Translations under genes and position numbers: made by a program
Shown here: in pieces, positions 56,901-64,000 of the stretch
Numbering within the stretch: the first letter of the stretch is position 1
Layout of the letters: each line of letters begins with the position of its first letter
The notes under the pieces: model-generated
Told to the model about the DNA's origin: nothing
What the model saw: only the letters and a program-made list of their open reading frames with translations
The model's database searches: none
NCBI RefSeq assembly: GCF_026810505.1
Contig: NZ_CP101750.1
Location: 5,823,501-5,887,500, forward strand
Direction: 5' to 3'
From: Streptomyces sp. Je 1-369
GTDB taxonomy: Bacteria > Actinomycetota > Actinomycetes > Streptomycetales > Streptomycetaceae
DNA length: 64,000 nt

Positions 56901-59900
56901 GGTGTGTCGTCCTTCGGCATCAGCGGGACGAACGCGCACGTGATTCTTGAGGCGGCGCCCGAGGGCGAGAACGAGGCCGAGCGCGAGTCGGCGGGCGTGC
57001 CCGCGTCGGCGCCCGGCGACACCGCGGTTCCGGTTCCGACGGACGCCTCGACCCGGAACGCCTCGATCCAGGACGCCCCGACCCGGGACGCCGCTCTCGC
57101 CTCCGACTCCGCTCTCGCCCCCGACTCCGACTCCGCTCCTGACTCCGCCCCCGCCGCTCCCATGACCCCCTGGCCCCTGTCCGCCAGGACGGCCGACGGG
57201 CTGCGGCGGCAGGCGGCGCGTCTCCTCGACCACCTCGCCGAGGACACCGCCCTCGACCCGCGCGACGTGTCCCACACCCTGGCCACCGGCCGGGCGTTGA
57301 TGGACCACCGGGCCGTCGTCCTCGGCACCGGACGCGATGCCCTCACCGAGGCCCTCGCCGCCGTCGCCCGCGGCGAGGACGACCCCGCCGCCGTCATCGG
57401 CGCCGTCCCGGCCGTCGGGGCGGGCGGGCTCGCCCTCGTCTTCTCCGGGCAGGGCTCCCAGCGCGCCGGTATGGGACAGGAGCTGTACGGGCGGTACCCC
57501 GTCTTCGCCGAGGCCTTCGACGCCGTGTGCGCCGCGGTCGACGCGCACCTCGACGGGTACGCCGAACATCCGCTGCGCGACGTCGTGTTCGCGCCCGAGG
57601 ACTCCCCGCTCGCGCCGCTGCTGCAGCAGAGCATGTACACCCAGACCGGCCTGTTCGCCCTCGAAGTCGGCCTCCTGGAACTGCTCAGGGACTGGGGAGT
57701 GACCCCCGGGCACGTCATGGGCCACTCCCTCGGCGAGATCACCGCGGCCTACGCCGCGGACGTCCTCTCGCTGCCCGACGCCTGCGCCCTCGTCGCCGCG
57801 CGCGGACGCCTCATGCAGGCCCTGCCGGAGGGCGGGGCGATGGTGGCCGTCGCGGCGGGCGAGGAGGAGACCCGCGCGTACATCGCGGAGGCGGGGCTCG
57901 CCGACGCCGTCGGGATCGCCGCCGTCAACGGCCCGCAGGCCGTCGTCGTCTCCGGCGACGAGCCCGCCGCGCTCGCCGTCGCGGACCACTTCCGGGCCGC
58001 GGGCCACCGCGTGCACCGCCTCGCGGTCTCGCACGCGTTCCACTCGCACCGCATGGAAGCCATGCTGGACGAGTTCGCCGACGCGCTCTCGGGGCTGTCC
58101 TTCAACGCGCCGCGCATACCCGTCATCTCGAACGTCACCGGCGGACCGGTCGACGCCGAGCGCCTGTGCACCGTCCAGTACTGGGTGGACCACGTCCGCA
58201 GTGCCGTCCGCTTCGCCGACGGCGTGCGCGCCCTCGCCGAGCACGGCGTCCGCGCCTTCCTGGAGGTCGGCGCCGACGCCGCCGTGACCCCGATGGCGCA
58301 CGCCACGCTCGACGAGTACCTCGGGGACGCCGGATACGTCGCCGTCGCCACCCTCAAGTCAGGGCAGGACGAGGCCCTCGCCCTGACGCGGGCCCTCGCC
58401 GAGACGTACGTGACCGGCACGCCCGTGCAGTGGCACCGGCTGTTGCGGCCGGGCGGCCGCCCCACCGAACTGCCCGGCTACCCCTTCGCCGGTCAGCGCT
58501 ACTGGCAGGACGCCGCCAGCTCCACGGTCGGCATCCGCGCCGCAGGCCTCACCGGCACCCGGCACCCGCTGCTCGGCGCCGCCGTCCACCTGCCCGACGG
58601 ACAGACGGTGCTGACCGGGCGCATCCTGCCCGGCGCCCACCCCTGGCTCGCCGACCACGCGATCGGCGGCACGGTGCTGCTGCCCGGCACCGCCTTCCTC
58701 GACCTGGCCCTGCACGCGGGCGCCGAGACGGGCTGCCCCGTCGTCGAGGAACTGACGCTGCAGGCCCCGCTGTTGCTGCCCACCGACACCGCCGTCTACC
58801 TCCAGGTGGTCGTCGGCGCCCCGGACGCGTCAGGCCGCCGTACGGTCGCCGTCCACTCCTCGTCCGCCCCGGCCTCCGGCACCGAGCCGCAGGTCCAGCA
58901 CGCGACGGGCACCCTGACCGACACACCCGCCCAGCCCGGCGACACGGCGGACCTGGAGCCCGCCGGTACCGACGCCGAGCGCATACCGGACGCCGAGCGC
59001 ATACCGGTCGACGGCCTCTACGCCGACCTCGCCGCCCGCGGCTACGGCTACGGCCCCATCTTCCAGGGCCTGCGCACCGCATGGCGTACGGCCGACGCCC
59101 TCTACGCCGAGGCGGAACTGCCCGCGCAGCCCGGCGCGTTCGGCATCCACCCGGCGCTCCTCGACGCCGCCCTGCACGCCGTCACACTCGGCGTGCCGTC
59201 GCTGCCCGGCACCGACGGGCCGCGACCGCTGCTCCCGTTCTCCTGGACGGGCGTCACCCTGCACGCGTCCGGGGCCGGTGCGGTACGGGTCCGGCTCACC
59301 GCCACCGCCGACGGCGCGGTCTCCCTGACGGCTGTCGACTCCGCGGGTCAGCCCGTCGTCACCGTGGACGCGCTGCTGCTGCGGCCGATGTCCGCGGCGA
59401 CGGCGCCCGGCGGGGACAGCGGACTGCACCTGCGCTGGCGTCCGGTACCCGTACCGGAGAGCATCGGGGCGCCCGTTCCCGGCGTCACGGTCACAGAGGT
59501 CGCGCCCGGGGGCGAGGGCTATGGCGAGGGCTATGGCGAGAGCGATGGCGAGGGCTATGGCGACGGCCGTGGCGACGGCTACGTACATGCACGGCTTTCC
59601 GAGGTGCTTGGGCGCGTGCAGCGCTTCCTCGCCGAGACTGCCGAGACTGCCGAGACTGCCGAGACTGCCGAGACCGCCGAGACGGCCGATATGACCGGTA
59701 CGGCCGGTACGGCTGAAACAGCTGAGGCCGCCGCAACGTCCGACACTGCCCCAGGAGGCGGTGACGAACGGCTCGTCATCGTCACCCGCGGCGACATGAT
59801 GGGCCGCCCCGACCCGACGACCGCCGCCGTATGGGGTCTCATCCGGGCCGCCAGGGCTGAGCACCCCGGACGCCTGCTGCTCGTCGACGTCGACGCCCGC

Positions 59901-62597
59901 ACCGCCCGTTCCGCCGACGCCGTCGCGGCGGCCGTCGCCACGGGCGAACCCGAGCTCGCCTGGCGCGACGGGCAGGCGTACGTGCCGCGGCTCAGCCGCA
60001 CGGCTCCTGACCTGCTCGTACTGCCGGACGGCGCGTCCGAGTGGCGCCTGGGGACGACGACCGGCGAGGGCACCGACTCCGCAGCTTCCGCAGCTTCGGG
60101 CGCTTCCGCAGCTTCCGCAGGTACCGCGGACGGCCACAACCTCGCCCTCGTACCCGTCGTATCCACGACCCCCCTCGCCCCGCAGGAGATCCGGGTCGCC
60201 ATCCGCGCCGCGGGCATCGCGCCCGCCGACCTGACCGACGCGGCCACCGGAACCCTCAGCAGCCGAACCCCCGGCATCGAAGGGGCCGGAATCGTGACCG
60301 AGGTCGGCGCGGAGGTCACGGCACCCGCCGTGGGCGACCGTGTCTGGGGCGTCTTCCCCGAGGGCGGCGCGGCCGCTCGCACCGCCGTCACCGACCACCG
60401 CTCCGTCGCCCCCCTGCCGAAGGCCCTGACCTTCGCGGCGGCAGCGGCGGCAGCGACCCCGTACCTCGCCGCCTGGCACGCCCTGGTGGACGAGGGCGGG
60501 CTACGGGCGGGGCAGCGGGTGCTGATCCACGCGGCCGCGGACCCCGTCGGCCTCGCCGCGGTCCGGATCGCCCGGCACCTGGGTGCCGAGGTCTACGCGG
60601 CCGCGCCGCCCGCCGCCCACGACGCCCTGCGCGACGCCGGCCTCGACGGCACCCACCTCACCGGTCCCGAGCCCGGCGACATCGCCCAGCGCGTACCGGC
60701 CGGACTCGACCTCGTCCTCGACCCGCACCGCACCACCGGCGCCGAGGTGTCGGCGGCCCTGCTGCTCACCGCCGACGGTCGATACGTGACCGCCGACGCG
60801 CGCGCAGCGGTCACCGCCACCGATGCCGCCACCGACGCCGCCACCGCCGCGGCCACCGCCACCGCCCCCGACGCCGGGCGACGGCAGGCGATCCTCGCCG
60901 AACTCTCCGGACTGCTCGACTCCGGCGCACTGCGCGCGCTGCCGTTCACGGCCTACGACATACGGTCGGCCACGGCGGCATTCCGCGACGCCGCCACCGC
61001 CACCGCCACTGCCACCGCGACCCCGGCTCTTGGCCGTACCGTCCTGACCGTCCCCCGCCCCATCGACCCCAACGGCACAGTCGTCCTCACCGGCGCGAGC
61101 GGCACCCTCGGGCGGCTCGTCCTGCGCCGCCTGGTCGCCGAACACGGCGTACGCCACGTCCTGTTGCTCAGCCGCAGCGGCACCGAAGCCCCCGGCGACC
61201 TCCTCGACGTCCTCGACACTCTGGACGTACGCGACGACGGCCTCCGGATCCGCTCCGTGGCCTGCGACGTGGCCGACCGCGAGCAACTCGCCACGGCGCT
61301 CTCCGGCATCCCCGCGGAGCATCCGCCGACCGCGGTGGTGCACACGGCGGGCGTCCTGGACGACGGGATCCTCGCGTCCCTCACCCCGGAGCGCCTCGCC
61401 ACCGTGCTGCGCCCGAAGGCGGACGCCGTACGCGCCCTGCACGACGCGACCGCCGACGCGGACCTCGCCGCCTTCGTCGTGTTCTCCTCGGTCGCCGGAG
61501 TCCTCGGCTCGGCGGGGCAGGCCAACTACGCCGCCGCCAACGCCTACCTGGACGCGTACGCCGCCCGTCGGCGCGCGGCGGGCGCCCCTGCGGTCTCCGT
61601 GGCCTGGGGCCTGTGGCAGGAGACCAGCTCGATGACGGCCGGTCTCGGCGCCGCCGACCTCGGCCGGATCGCCCGCACCGGACTGCTCCCCACGACCACC
61701 GAGGAGGGCCTCGCCGCCTTCGATCTGGCGCTCACCGCGGCCACGCCGCACCTCGTCCCGGTACGCGTCGACACCGCAGCCCTGCGGACGGCTGACACTG
61801 TGCCGCCGCTGCTCCGGGATCTGGCGCCCGCACAGCAGCGCCGGACCGCGGCGGGCGCGTCGGATGCGTCGAACGCGTCGGGTACGTCGACGACACCCGC
61901 CGCCTCCGCCTCCCTGGAGAGCAAGCTGCGCGGCCTCCCCGCCGAGCAGCGCACCGCGCTCCTGCTCGATCTCGTCCTGGCGGACGTCGCCCAGGTGCTC
62001 GGGCACGGCGATCCGCGCGGCATCTCCGCCGACGGGGCGTTCCGCGACCTCGGGTTCGACTCGCTGACCGCGGTGGAACTCCGTAACAAGATTGCCAACC
62101 GGGTCGGTGTGAAGCTCAGCGCGACGGCGGTGTTCGACCACCCGAGCCCGCGCGCCCTGGTCGACCACCTCGCCACGAAGCTCACCCCGGCGGCGCCGGT
62201 ACCGCCATCGCCATCGGCACCGGCACCGGCACCGGCATCGCCATTGGCATCGGACGGCGAGCAGCAGCCCGGCTACGAAGGAGTCATGGCCGACCTCGCC
62301 CGGATCGGCGCCCGGCTGAACGGGCTGCGGCTCACCGGCGTCCAGCGCGCCGCCCTCGCCGAGACCGTCCGCTGCCTGACCGAACCGCCGGCGCACGGGC
62401 ACCCCGTCCCGGCCGACGACGAACCGGCGCCCGCGGAGCCGCCCGCGGACCTGGAGGCCGCCACGGCGGCGGAGGTCCTCGCCTTTGTGACCAACAACCT
62501 CGGCATCTCCATCACTGGGGATATCACCGCCGACACCACGCCCGATACATACGCCACGCCCGATACATACGCCACGCCCGCCACCGACCAGAGTTGA
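41931..62597 (+). CDS. Type I modular polyketide synthase: loading module plus extension modules 1-3
   Basis: 6888 aa. Loading: KSQ (Gln178 replaces the active Cys in VDAAQASS), AT (Ser661; NAAH at 760-763) and ACP (Ser990). Module 1: KS (Cys1237), AT (GHSQG Ser1698, YASH 1795, methylmalonyl type), DH (His2001, Asp2176), KR (LDD, B-type, Tyr2585), ACP (Ser2764). Module 2: KS (Cys3001), methylmalonyl AT (Ser3460, YASH 3557), DH (His3763, Asp3933), KR (Tyr4346), ACP (Ser4517). Module 3: KS (Cys4755), malonyl AT (GHSLG Ser5266, HAFH 5368), DH (His5576, Asp5745), degenerate ER (DPVG from Asp6204), KR (LDD, Tyr6533), ACP (Ser6711), C-terminal docking region from ~6785. Ends 10 nt before the next PKS. 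Confidence 0.97.
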   Translation: MKASRSDEQRTGDARDTAIAVIGASCRVPSASTPAELWSLLMEGTDAVSAWPRERGDGSPSWRGGFLDDVASFDAAFFGITPDEAAAMDPQQRLALELVWEAMEDAGVRDDRLRGSRTGVFVGVSSDDYAGLAARGETQTPGPGGPHDFTGRHRAVIANRVSWHLGLRGPSLAVDAAQASSLVAVHLACESIRSGDADLAFAAGVNLILSPESMRSTASLGALSAKGRCATFDENADGFVRGEGGGVVLLKPLDRALADGDRVYCVIEGSAVNNDGGGERLTDPDADGQRDVLRRAYADAGISPDAVQYVELHGTGTPVGDPVEAAAVADVIAGGGAGDGGGRGRGGEIAGRGTSREPLRVGSVKTNLGHLEAAAGIVGLLKAALSLRHRQLPPSLHFNAPNPAIPLDDLNLRMQTEPGVWPAPDEQLVAGVSSFGIGGTNCHVVLAEAPETAETGETGEAYDDNPRPAAGRTLPWVLSARTGGALDAQAARLLAHIEQHPYADAVADTPAEVAEVAEVADVAYSLAAGRSTWEHRAVIVGKDRDDLKAGLAHLHEQAVSGIAEPGGTAFLFSGVGSHRVGMGRELYETYPVFAAALDEVLDHFVPGLDLRAVLLGDDDDAAAEALDGMRYMQPALFAFQVALYRLVTSWGVTPDLLVGHSFGEIVAAHVSGALPLAHAAALVAARGELMEQLPPGGAMIAVEATEEELLAALDGVDDVSVGVINGPRAVVLSGADESVTRIAEALAADGHRTSRLRVKNAAHSPLMAPMLDEFARRIHGLDVSEPAVPIVSTVTGRVGSALTEEYWVGHLSATVRFHDALAECRAQGVTRFVELGPGSVLTPLVAPTETETAVALQHRDHAEPQALLTGLATAWTAGTPVDWAAAVGTARTVDLPTYAFQRRRHWLDERPAAEGTEGSQGAQGVQGAQGARGALGAEEHLSSATLALRDSIRSEPDGYLVRWLSDHMAHLTGTAAVDPDATFRDLGLDSVLSVELRNRLVSATGLRMPASILFDYPTLRDLADHLHERIVGTLDAAVGTSIAGTGAVAVAADGDGDPVVIVGMACRLPGGIDSPQQLWEALAAGVDATSDFPEDRGWDLASLYDPDPANPGTTYTRRGGFLTGAGAGGGAGVGDFDAEFFGISPREAAAMDPQQRLLLETAWEALERAGIDPDSLRRSRTGVFVGATNMEYGPHLDAPTDGTEGFRLTGNTSSVASGRISYQLGLEGPALTVDTACSSSLVALHLAVQAIRNGECSLALAGGVTVLSTPGMFVEFSRQRGLAADGRCKPFSDDADGTGWAEGVGLLVVERLSEARRLGHQVLAVVRGSAVNQDGGSNGLTAPNGPSQQRVIRDALASARLSSADVDVVEAHGTGTSLGDPIEAQALLATYGQGRDAERPLWLGSVKSNIGHTQAAAGVAGVIKMVQAMRNGVMPRSLNVSVPSRHVDWESGAVSVLASQQEWPELDRPRRSAVSSFGISGTNAHVILEAAPVEEGADGGALVPAGEAPVSVVPLVLSARSAAALAEQAGRLAARLGEGVGEGGPLGLRDVAHTLVRGRAGLEHRAVVLGGDAGELTTALGELAAGREASGVVSGRVGAGAADGGAVFVFPGQGSQWVGMARELLEFSPVFAARMAECGAALEPFVDGWSLLDVVREGDEEVLRRVDVVQPVLFAVMVSLAELWRSLGVRPAAVVGHSQGEIAAACVAGALSLSDAARVVAVRSRAIVRLAGKGGMVSVLAPELQVVGRLTAGLQVAVVNGPEQVVVSGSPGELDAFMAACEADGVQVRRIAVDYASHSPQVEELRAELLDVLGEIEPRSGQVPLFSTVTGDVIDTAVMDAEYWFTNLRQTVRFDAALKSLLEAGHRVFVESSPHPVLVGAVSQAAEGDGVAGVTAVGTLRRNEGGSARLLQSLAEVFVAGVDVDWSPWVVGGRLVELPTYAFQRRRHWLPAGRAVVDAAGLGLRPAGHPLLGAAVALAPQEGLVLTGQLSLNTYPWLEDHAVYGTVILPGTAFVELALHAGSEVGCGVVDELTLERPLVLTRGVSTSVQVSVGAPDEAGRRSISVHSRVQDAGASAGRDAGPESGAEWVRHAVGVLADVGSVASSEERLEGQWPPAGAERVDVAGAYETLADLGYGYGPVFQGLRGVWRDGDELFADVQLPVEADEFGVHPALLDAALHPLLAGEIVVPFSWSGVRLHSVGASALRVRLSRDAGSGDGAVRLAAFDGAGLPVVSVDELRLQKMSREQLGAAVAGGAGDPLFEVRWVDVPVPAALQGASGASGVSDGSDGGLPADVVVAHVEPGGDAGARVAEVLETVQRFFAESAEEARLVVVTRGGMTDTPDPATAAVWGLLRSAQAEQPGRIVVVDVPGGADTATDTETVVVSALASGEPQLGFAAGRVAAPRVVTVSAEARVTEDRVTEVGVTEVGSAPTWDPDGTVLITGASGALGQLFARHLVAEYGVRHLLLVSRRGAEGSEELAAELTEAGATVAFAACDVADREGLAAVLAGVPEDRPLTAVIHAAGVLDDGIVTALTAERIDTVWRPKAEGARLLDELTRDADLAAFVLFSSAAGVMGTAGQGNYAAANAYLDALALARRADGLAATSLAWGLWAGDSAMTAHLDEADIARLSRSGLGSMSTSQGLALFDAAMAADRATIVPARFDMPALRNQAAQGRLPAVFKSVVRAPVRRAVAPTAEEASSWAAGMAALDEGERRDALLELVRAQVSLVLGLGAGAGSSPGSGSGASVEADRAFRDLGFDSLTGLELRQRLQTVTGLRLPSTLVFDYPTPAALVGFLQEEVGGTETGAASVEPVLVAGGGAAGGDDPIVIVGMACRFPGGIRSPQELWQATLEGVDAITDFPEDRDWDLANLFDPDPSHIGTSYSRRGGFLSGAGDFDAEFFGISPREAAAMDPQQRLLLETAWEALERTGIDPDSLRGSRTGVFTGLMYHDYGTWLGEATEDVEGLMITGNSGGVASGRISYQLGLEGPALTVDTACSSSLVALHLAVQAIRNGECSLALAGGVTVMSTPTTFVEFSRQRAMSVDGRCKAFSDDADGAGWAEGVGLLVVERLSEARRLGHQVLAVVRGSAVNQDGGSNGLTAPNGPSQQRVIRDALAGARLTTADVDAVEAHGTGTALGDPIEAQALLATYGQGRDAERPLWLGSVKSNIGHTQAAAGVAGIIKMVQAMRHGIMPRTLHADTPSHHVDWESGQVRLLTENQEWPELDRPRRTGVSSFGIGGTNAHVILEAAPVEEGADGGALVPAGDVPVSVVPLVLSARSGAALAEQAGRLAARLGEGEGGLLGLRDVAHTLVRGRAGLEHRAVVLGDDAHELTTALGELAAGREASGVVSGRVGAGAADGGAVFVFPGQGSQWVGMARELLEFSPVFAARMAECGAALEPFVGGWSLLDVVREGDEEVLRRVDVVQPVLFAVMVSLAELWRSLGVRPAAVVGHSQGEIAAACVAGALSLGDAARVVALRSRAIVRLAGKGGMVSVLAPEAQVVGRLTAGLQVAVVNGPEQVVVSGAPGELDAFMAACEADGVQVRRIAVDYASHSPQVEELRDELLDVLGAIEPRSGQVPLFSTVTGDVIDTAVMGAEYWFTNLRQTVRFDAALRNLLEAGHRVFVESSPHPVLVGAVSQAAEGDGVAGVTAVGTLRRNEGGSARLLQSLAEVFVAGVDVDWSPWVVGGRLVELPTYAFQRRRHWLPAGRAVVDAAGLGLRPAGHPLLGAAVRIAGGDEVVLTGRLSRSTHPWLDDHGVFGTVLLPGTAFIEMTLRAADEVGCGVIEELTLERPLVLAEDAQVSVQVSVGAPDGAGRRTVSVHSQVQGADTGADMAGGADWVRHAVGVLVDAGSAASEERLEGQWPPAGAERVDVADAYETLAGLGYGYGPVFQGLRALWRDGDELFADVQLPVDADEFGIHPALLDAALHPLPSGDLWVPFSWSGVRLHSVGASSLRVRLSRDAGSGDGAVRLAAFDGAGLPVVSVDELRLQKMSREQLGAAVTGGAGDPLFEVRWVDVPVPAALPGASGASGASDGSGGGLPADVVVAHVEPGGDVRTSVADVLATVQDFLAASADDESSRLAVVTRGGIAGALPDPATAAVWGLLRSAQTEHPGRIVVVDVPMVDVPAVDVPEQDASANNDAQSAVLAALASTEPQLSLRDGVLSAPRLVSVNVDAAPAASPSAPEWTPDGTVLITGAGGSLGRLVARHVVAEYGVRHLLLVSRRGAEGAEELAAELSGAGATVTFAACDVADREGLAAALAGIPDDHPLTAVIHAAGVLDDGIVTALTPDRIDTVMRPKVDGARHLDELTRDADLAAFVLFSSAAGVMGTAGQGNYAAANTYLDALALARRADGLPATSLAWGLWAGGDSAMTAHLDETDIARLTRGGLALMSPAQGLDLFDAALAADRATLFPARLDLLALRNQAAQDRLPAVFKSLVRAPARRAAAAVGAGQASSWVAEMAALDGDGRQAALLELVRGQVSLVLGLGSGASVEADRAFRELGLDSLTGLELRQRLQTVTGLRLPSTLVFDYPTPTALADFLQEEVGGTDAAPEAASALTPVGGAAADADDDPIVIVGMACRFPGGIRSPQELWQAALDGIDAITDFPDDRGWDIADLYDPDPDRAGKTYTRRGGFLHDAAVFEPEFFGISPREAAAMDPQQRLLLETAWEALERTGIAPDSLRGSRTGVFTGLMPMEYGPPLHEPVEGMDGFRMLGSASSVASGRISYQLGLEGPAMTIDTACSSSLVALHLAVQAIRNGECSLALAGGVTVMSTPTTFVEFSRQRAMSVDGRCKAFSDDADGAGWAEGVGLLVVERLSEARRHGHRVHAVVRGSAVNQDGGSNGMTAPNGPSQQRVIRDALASARLSSADVDVVEAHGTGTSLGDPIEAQALLATYGQGRDAERPLWLGSVKSNIGHTQAAAGVAGIIKMVQAMRHGVMPRTLHADTPSRHVDWESGAVSVLAAQQEWPELDRPRRSGVSSFGISGTNAHVILEAAPEGENEAERESAGVPASAPGDTAVPVPTDASTRNASIQDAPTRDAALASDSALAPDSDSAPDSAPAAPMTPWPLSARTADGLRRQAARLLDHLAEDTALDPRDVSHTLATGRALMDHRAVVLGTGRDALTEALAAVARGEDDPAAVIGAVPAVGAGGLALVFSGQGSQRAGMGQELYGRYPVFAEAFDAVCAAVDAHLDGYAEHPLRDVVFAPEDSPLAPLLQQSMYTQTGLFALEVGLLELLRDWGVTPGHVMGHSLGEITAAYAADVLSLPDACALVAARGRLMQALPEGGAMVAVAAGEEETRAYIAEAGLADAVGIAAVNGPQAVVVSGDEPAALAVADHFRAAGHRVHRLAVSHAFHSHRMEAMLDEFADALSGLSFNAPRIPVISNVTGGPVDAERLCTVQYWVDHVRSAVRFADGVRALAEHGVRAFLEVGADAAVTPMAHATLDEYLGDAGYVAVATLKSGQDEALALTRALAETYVTGTPVQWHRLLRPGGRPTELPGYPFAGQRYWQDAASSTVGIRAAGLTGTRHPLLGAAVHLPDGQTVLTGRILPGAHPWLADHAIGGTVLLPGTAFLDLALHAGAETGCPVVEELTLQAPLLLPTDTAVYLQVVVGAPDASGRRTVAVHSSSAPASGTEPQVQHATGTLTDTPAQPGDTADLEPAGTDAERIPDAERIPVDGLYADLAARGYGYGPIFQGLRTAWRTADALYAEAELPAQPGAFGIHPALLDAALHAVTLGVPSLPGTDGPRPLLPFSWTGVTLHASGAGAVRVRLTATADGAVSLTAVDSAGQPVVTVDALLLRPMSAATAPGGDSGLHLRWRPVPVPESIGAPVPGVTVTEVAPGGEGYGEGYGESDGEGYGDGRGDGYVHARLSEVLGRVQRFLAETAETAETAETAETAETADMTGTAGTAETAEAAATSDTAPGGGDERLVIVTRGDMMGRPDPTTAAVWGLIRAARAEHPGRLLLVDVDARTARSADAVAAAVATGEPELAWRDGQAYVPRLSRTAPDLLVLPDGASEWRLGTTTGEGTDSAASAASGASAASAGTADGHNLALVPVVSTTPLAPQEIRVAIRAAGIAPADLTDAATGTLSSRTPGIEGAGIVTEVGAEVTAPAVGDRVWGVFPEGGAAARTAVTDHRSVAPLPKALTFAAAAAAATPYLAAWHALVDEGGLRAGQRVLIHAAADPVGLAAVRIARHLGAEVYAAAPPAAHDALRDAGLDGTHLTGPEPGDIAQRVPAGLDLVLDPHRTTGAEVSAALLLTADGRYVTADARAAVTATDAATDAATAAATATAPDAGRRQAILAELSGLLDSGALRALPFTAYDIRSATAAFRDAATATATATATPALGRTVLTVPRPIDPNGTVVLTGASGTLGRLVLRRLVAEHGVRHVLLLSRSGTEAPGDLLDVLDTLDVRDDGLRIRSVACDVADREQLATALSGIPAEHPPTAVVHTAGVLDDGILASLTPERLATVLRPKADAVRALHDATADADLAAFVVFSSVAGVLGSAGQANYAAANAYLDAYAARRRAAGAPAVSVAWGLWQETSSMTAGLGAADLGRIARTGLLPTTTEEGLAAFDLALTAATPHLVPVRVDTAALRTADTVPPLLRDLAPAQQRRTAAGASDASNASGTSTTPAASASLESKLRGLPAEQRTALLLDLVLADVAQVLGHGDPRGISADGAFRDLGFDSLTAVELRNKIANRVGVKLSATAVFDHPSPRALVDHLATKLTPAAPVPPSPSAPAPAPASPLASDGEQQPGYEGVMADLARIGARLNGLRLTGVQRAALAETVRCLTEPPAHGHPVPADDEPAPAEPPADLEAATAAEVLAFVTNNLGISITGDITADTTPDTYATPDTYATPATDQS
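46372..47857 (+). repeat. Near-identical AT-region repeat, copy in module 1
   Basis: From the end of KS1 through AT1 to the start of DH1 the DNA is almost the same as 51661-53143 in module 2, offset 5286 nt over most of its length. It uses more T-ending codons than flanking PKS DNA. Shorter identical blocks extend into KS1/KS2 (offset 5292) and the DH-KR linkers. Points to recent duplication or gene conversion. Confidence 0.85.
51661..53143 (+). repeat. Near-identical AT-region repeat, copy in module 2
   Basis: Partner of the 46372-47857 repeat. It carries a methylmalonyl-type AT (GHSQG, YASH) with only a few substitutions against AT1, for example VVALRS for VVAVRS and PEAQ for PELQ. Confidence 0.85.
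59510..59689 (+). repeat. In-frame low-complexity repeats in the module 3 linker
   Basis: Two tandem repeats: a 12-bp GGCGAGGGCTAT-type unit (59510-59575, encoding [12 protein letters not shown] residues) and a 9-bp GCCGAGACT unit repeated about six times (59631-59689, encoding AET repeats). They lie in the structural part of the KR before the ER. Confidence 0.85.
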
Positions 62598-62607
62598 GAG
62601 TGAGTTC

Positions 62608-64000
62608 ATGCCCACCGAGAACGAACTGCTCCAATACCTCAAGGCGGTCTCGCAGGAACTGCACGCCACACGGGGGCGGTTGCAGAGCCTCGAGGACCGT
62701 CGCAGCGAGCCCGTGGCGATCGTCGGGATGAGCTGCCGGCTGCCCGGCGGAGTGTCCTCGCCGGACCACCTGTGGGACGTCGTCCTCAAGGGCGAGGACA
62801 TGATCGGCAACTTCCCCGCCGACCGCGGCTGGGACATCGACGCCCTCTACGACCCGGAGCCCGGTAACCCCGGCAAGACCTACACCCGTTCCGGCGGCTT
62901 CCTGCACGACGCGGCGGACTTCGACCCGGCCTTCTTCGGCATCACGCCCCGCGAGGCCCACGGCATGGACCCGCAGCACCGCCTCATGCTGGAGGCGTCG
63001 TGGCAGGCCCTGGAGAGCGCGGGCATCAACCCGCAGACCCTCAAGGACACCGCCACCGGCGTCTTCGCCGGGTCCTTCCACCACGACTACGACCCCGGCG
63101 GCGGCAGCGTCGGCAGCCTCGTGTCCGGACGCGTCTCCTACGCGCTCGGGCTCCAGGGACCCGCCGTCACCGTCGACACCGCCTGCTCCTCGTCGCTGGT
63201 GGCCCTGCACCAGGCCGTGCAGTCGCTGCGCGACGGCGAGTGCACCCTCGCCCTCGCGGGCGGCGTGACCGTGCTGTCCACGCCCGGCGTCTTCATCGAG
63301 TTCTCCCGCCAGCGCGGCCTCGCCGCCGACGGCCGCTGCAAGTCCTACGCCACCGCCGCCGACGGCACCGGCTGGGGCGAGGGCGTGGCCGTACTGGCCC
63401 TGGAGCGCCTGTCCGACGCGGAACGCAACGGCCACCGGGTCCTCGCCGTCGTACGGGGCAGCGCGGTGAACCAGGACGGTGCGTCCAACGGCCAGACCGC
63501 ACCCAACGGTCCCGCCCAGCAGCGCGTCATCGAGGACGCCCTCGCCTCCGCCCGGCTGACGACCGCGGACGTCGACGTCGTCGAGGGCCACGGCACGGGC
63601 ACGACCCTCGGCGACCCGATCGAGGCGCAGGCGCTCCTGGCGACGTACGGCCAAGGGCGGCCCCTGGAACGGCCGTTGTGGCTCGGCTCGGTCAAGTCCA
63701 ACATCGGGCACACGCAGGCCGCGGCGGGTGTCGCGGGCATCATCAAGATGGTGCAGGCGATGCGGCACGGCGTCATGCCGAGCACGCTGCACGTGGACGA
63801 GCCCTCCAGCCACGTCGACTGGACCGAGGGGCAGGTCAGGCTCCTCACGGAGAACCGCCCGTGGCCCGATGGCGACCGCCCGCGCCGGGCCGGGGTGTCG
63901 TCCTTCGGCTACAGCGGCACGAACGCACACGTCATCCTGGAAGCCGCCCCAGCGCTACAAGCATCGCCGCGCGTCGCCGAGTTGGACCCGTCCGGCGACG
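62608..64000 (+). CDS. Type I polyketide synthase, second subunit (5' part, cut by window end)
   Basis: Starts with a coiled-coil docking segment ([20 protein letters not shown] ... RLQSLEDR) that should pair with the C-terminus of the upstream PKS, then a KS domain from about residue 35: VDTACSSS with Cys193, the His motifs [15 protein letters not shown] and [15 protein letters not shown], and [13 protein letters not shown] at the end. The frame is open at 64000, just after the KS. It should receive the chain from module 3 and act as module 4. Ten nt separate it from the previous stop, so both are in one operon. Confidence 0.95.
   Translation, partial: MPTENELLQYLKAVSQELHATRGRLQSLEDRRSEPVAIVGMSCRLPGGVSSPDHLWDVVLKGEDMIGNFPADRGWDIDALYDPEPGNPGKTYTRSGGFLHDAADFDPAFFGITPREAHGMDPQHRLMLEASWQALESAGINPQTLKDTATGVFAGSFHHDYDPGGGSVGSLVSGRVSYALGLQGPAVTVDTACSSSLVALHQAVQSLRDGECTLALAGGVTVLSTPGVFIEFSRQRGLAADGRCKSYATAADGTGWGEGVAVLALERLSDAERNGHRVLAVVRGSAVNQDGASNGQTAPNGPAQQRVIEDALASARLTTADVDVVEGHGTGTTLGDPIEAQALLATYGQGRPLERPLWLGSVKSNIGHTQAAAGVAGIIKMVQAMRHGVMPSTLHVDEPSSHVDWTEGQVRLLTENRPWPDGDRPRRAGVSSFGYSGTNAHVILEAAPALQASPRVAELDPSGD

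Noticed and set aside
54387..58301. A 1304-codon minus-strand open frame
   Set aside because: Same cause: antisense shadow of PKS module 2-3 DNA with no recognisable domain.

Overview
The window is high-GC actinobacterial DNA, almost certainly from a Streptomyces chromosome. Evidence includes GTG starts, leaderless -10/ATG arrangements, WhiB-like and SigH-type regulators, DasR control sites and a modular polyketide synthase. From memory, the left 25 kb follows the gene order of S. coelicolor from about SCO5222 to SCO5244 (epi-isozizaene synthase, CYP170A1, nrdB/nrdA, dasR, dasA-dasD, nagB, wblE, sigH-prsH). No rRNA, tRNA, CRISPR array, insertion sequence or prophage was seen.

Positions 316-2813 hold a two-gene sesquiterpene (albaflavenone-type) operon. 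A bidirectional terminator separates it from class Ia ribonucleotide reductase nrdA-nrdB, whose leader carries a cobalamin riboswitch and a pair of NrdR-box-like repeats. Next come carboxylate transport genes: a sodium:solute symporter with its DUF3311 partner, and CstA with a YbdD-type small protein. Positions 11145-17900 hold the dasR / dasA-dasB-dasC-dasD / nagB locus for N-acetylglucosamine-oligomer uptake, with dre (DasR) sites before dasA and nagB. A further dre-like site lies before an orphan HisKA_2 sensor kinase at 19882.

From 18 to 29 kb the genes are an SDR with a divergent TetR, the kinase, wblE, a diacylglycerol-kinase-like lipid kinase, the stress sigma factor sigH with its anti-sigma factor, a UBP zinc finger, a Na+/H+ exchanger, a PLP enzyme and an amidase. 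At 29462-32095 a family 2B encapsulin shell gene (HK97-type protein with an inserted cyclic-nucleotide-binding domain, EshA/SrpI-like) is followed by a polyprenyl diphosphate synthase with a disordered-looking N-terminal extension. This is a candidate terpenoid-precursor nanocompartment and the most unusual system here.

Positions 32-38 kb carry small accessory genes: GNAT, a lipoprotein, HAD, MarR, TetR and an SDR. From about 38.4 kb to the right edge lies a type I polyketide cluster: type II thioesterase, CYP105-like P450 with a 3Fe-4S ferredoxin, an atypical LuxR-family response regulator, a 6888-residue PKS (KSQ-AT-ACP loading plus three extension modules), and the start of a second PKS that runs off the end. 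The predicted chain begins from a decarboxylated starter and gains two methylmalonyl units and one malonyl unit, all ketoreduced and dehydrated. The enoylreductase in module 3 looks degenerate, so a dimethyl-triene or a partly saturated unit are both possible. I could not match it to a known product.
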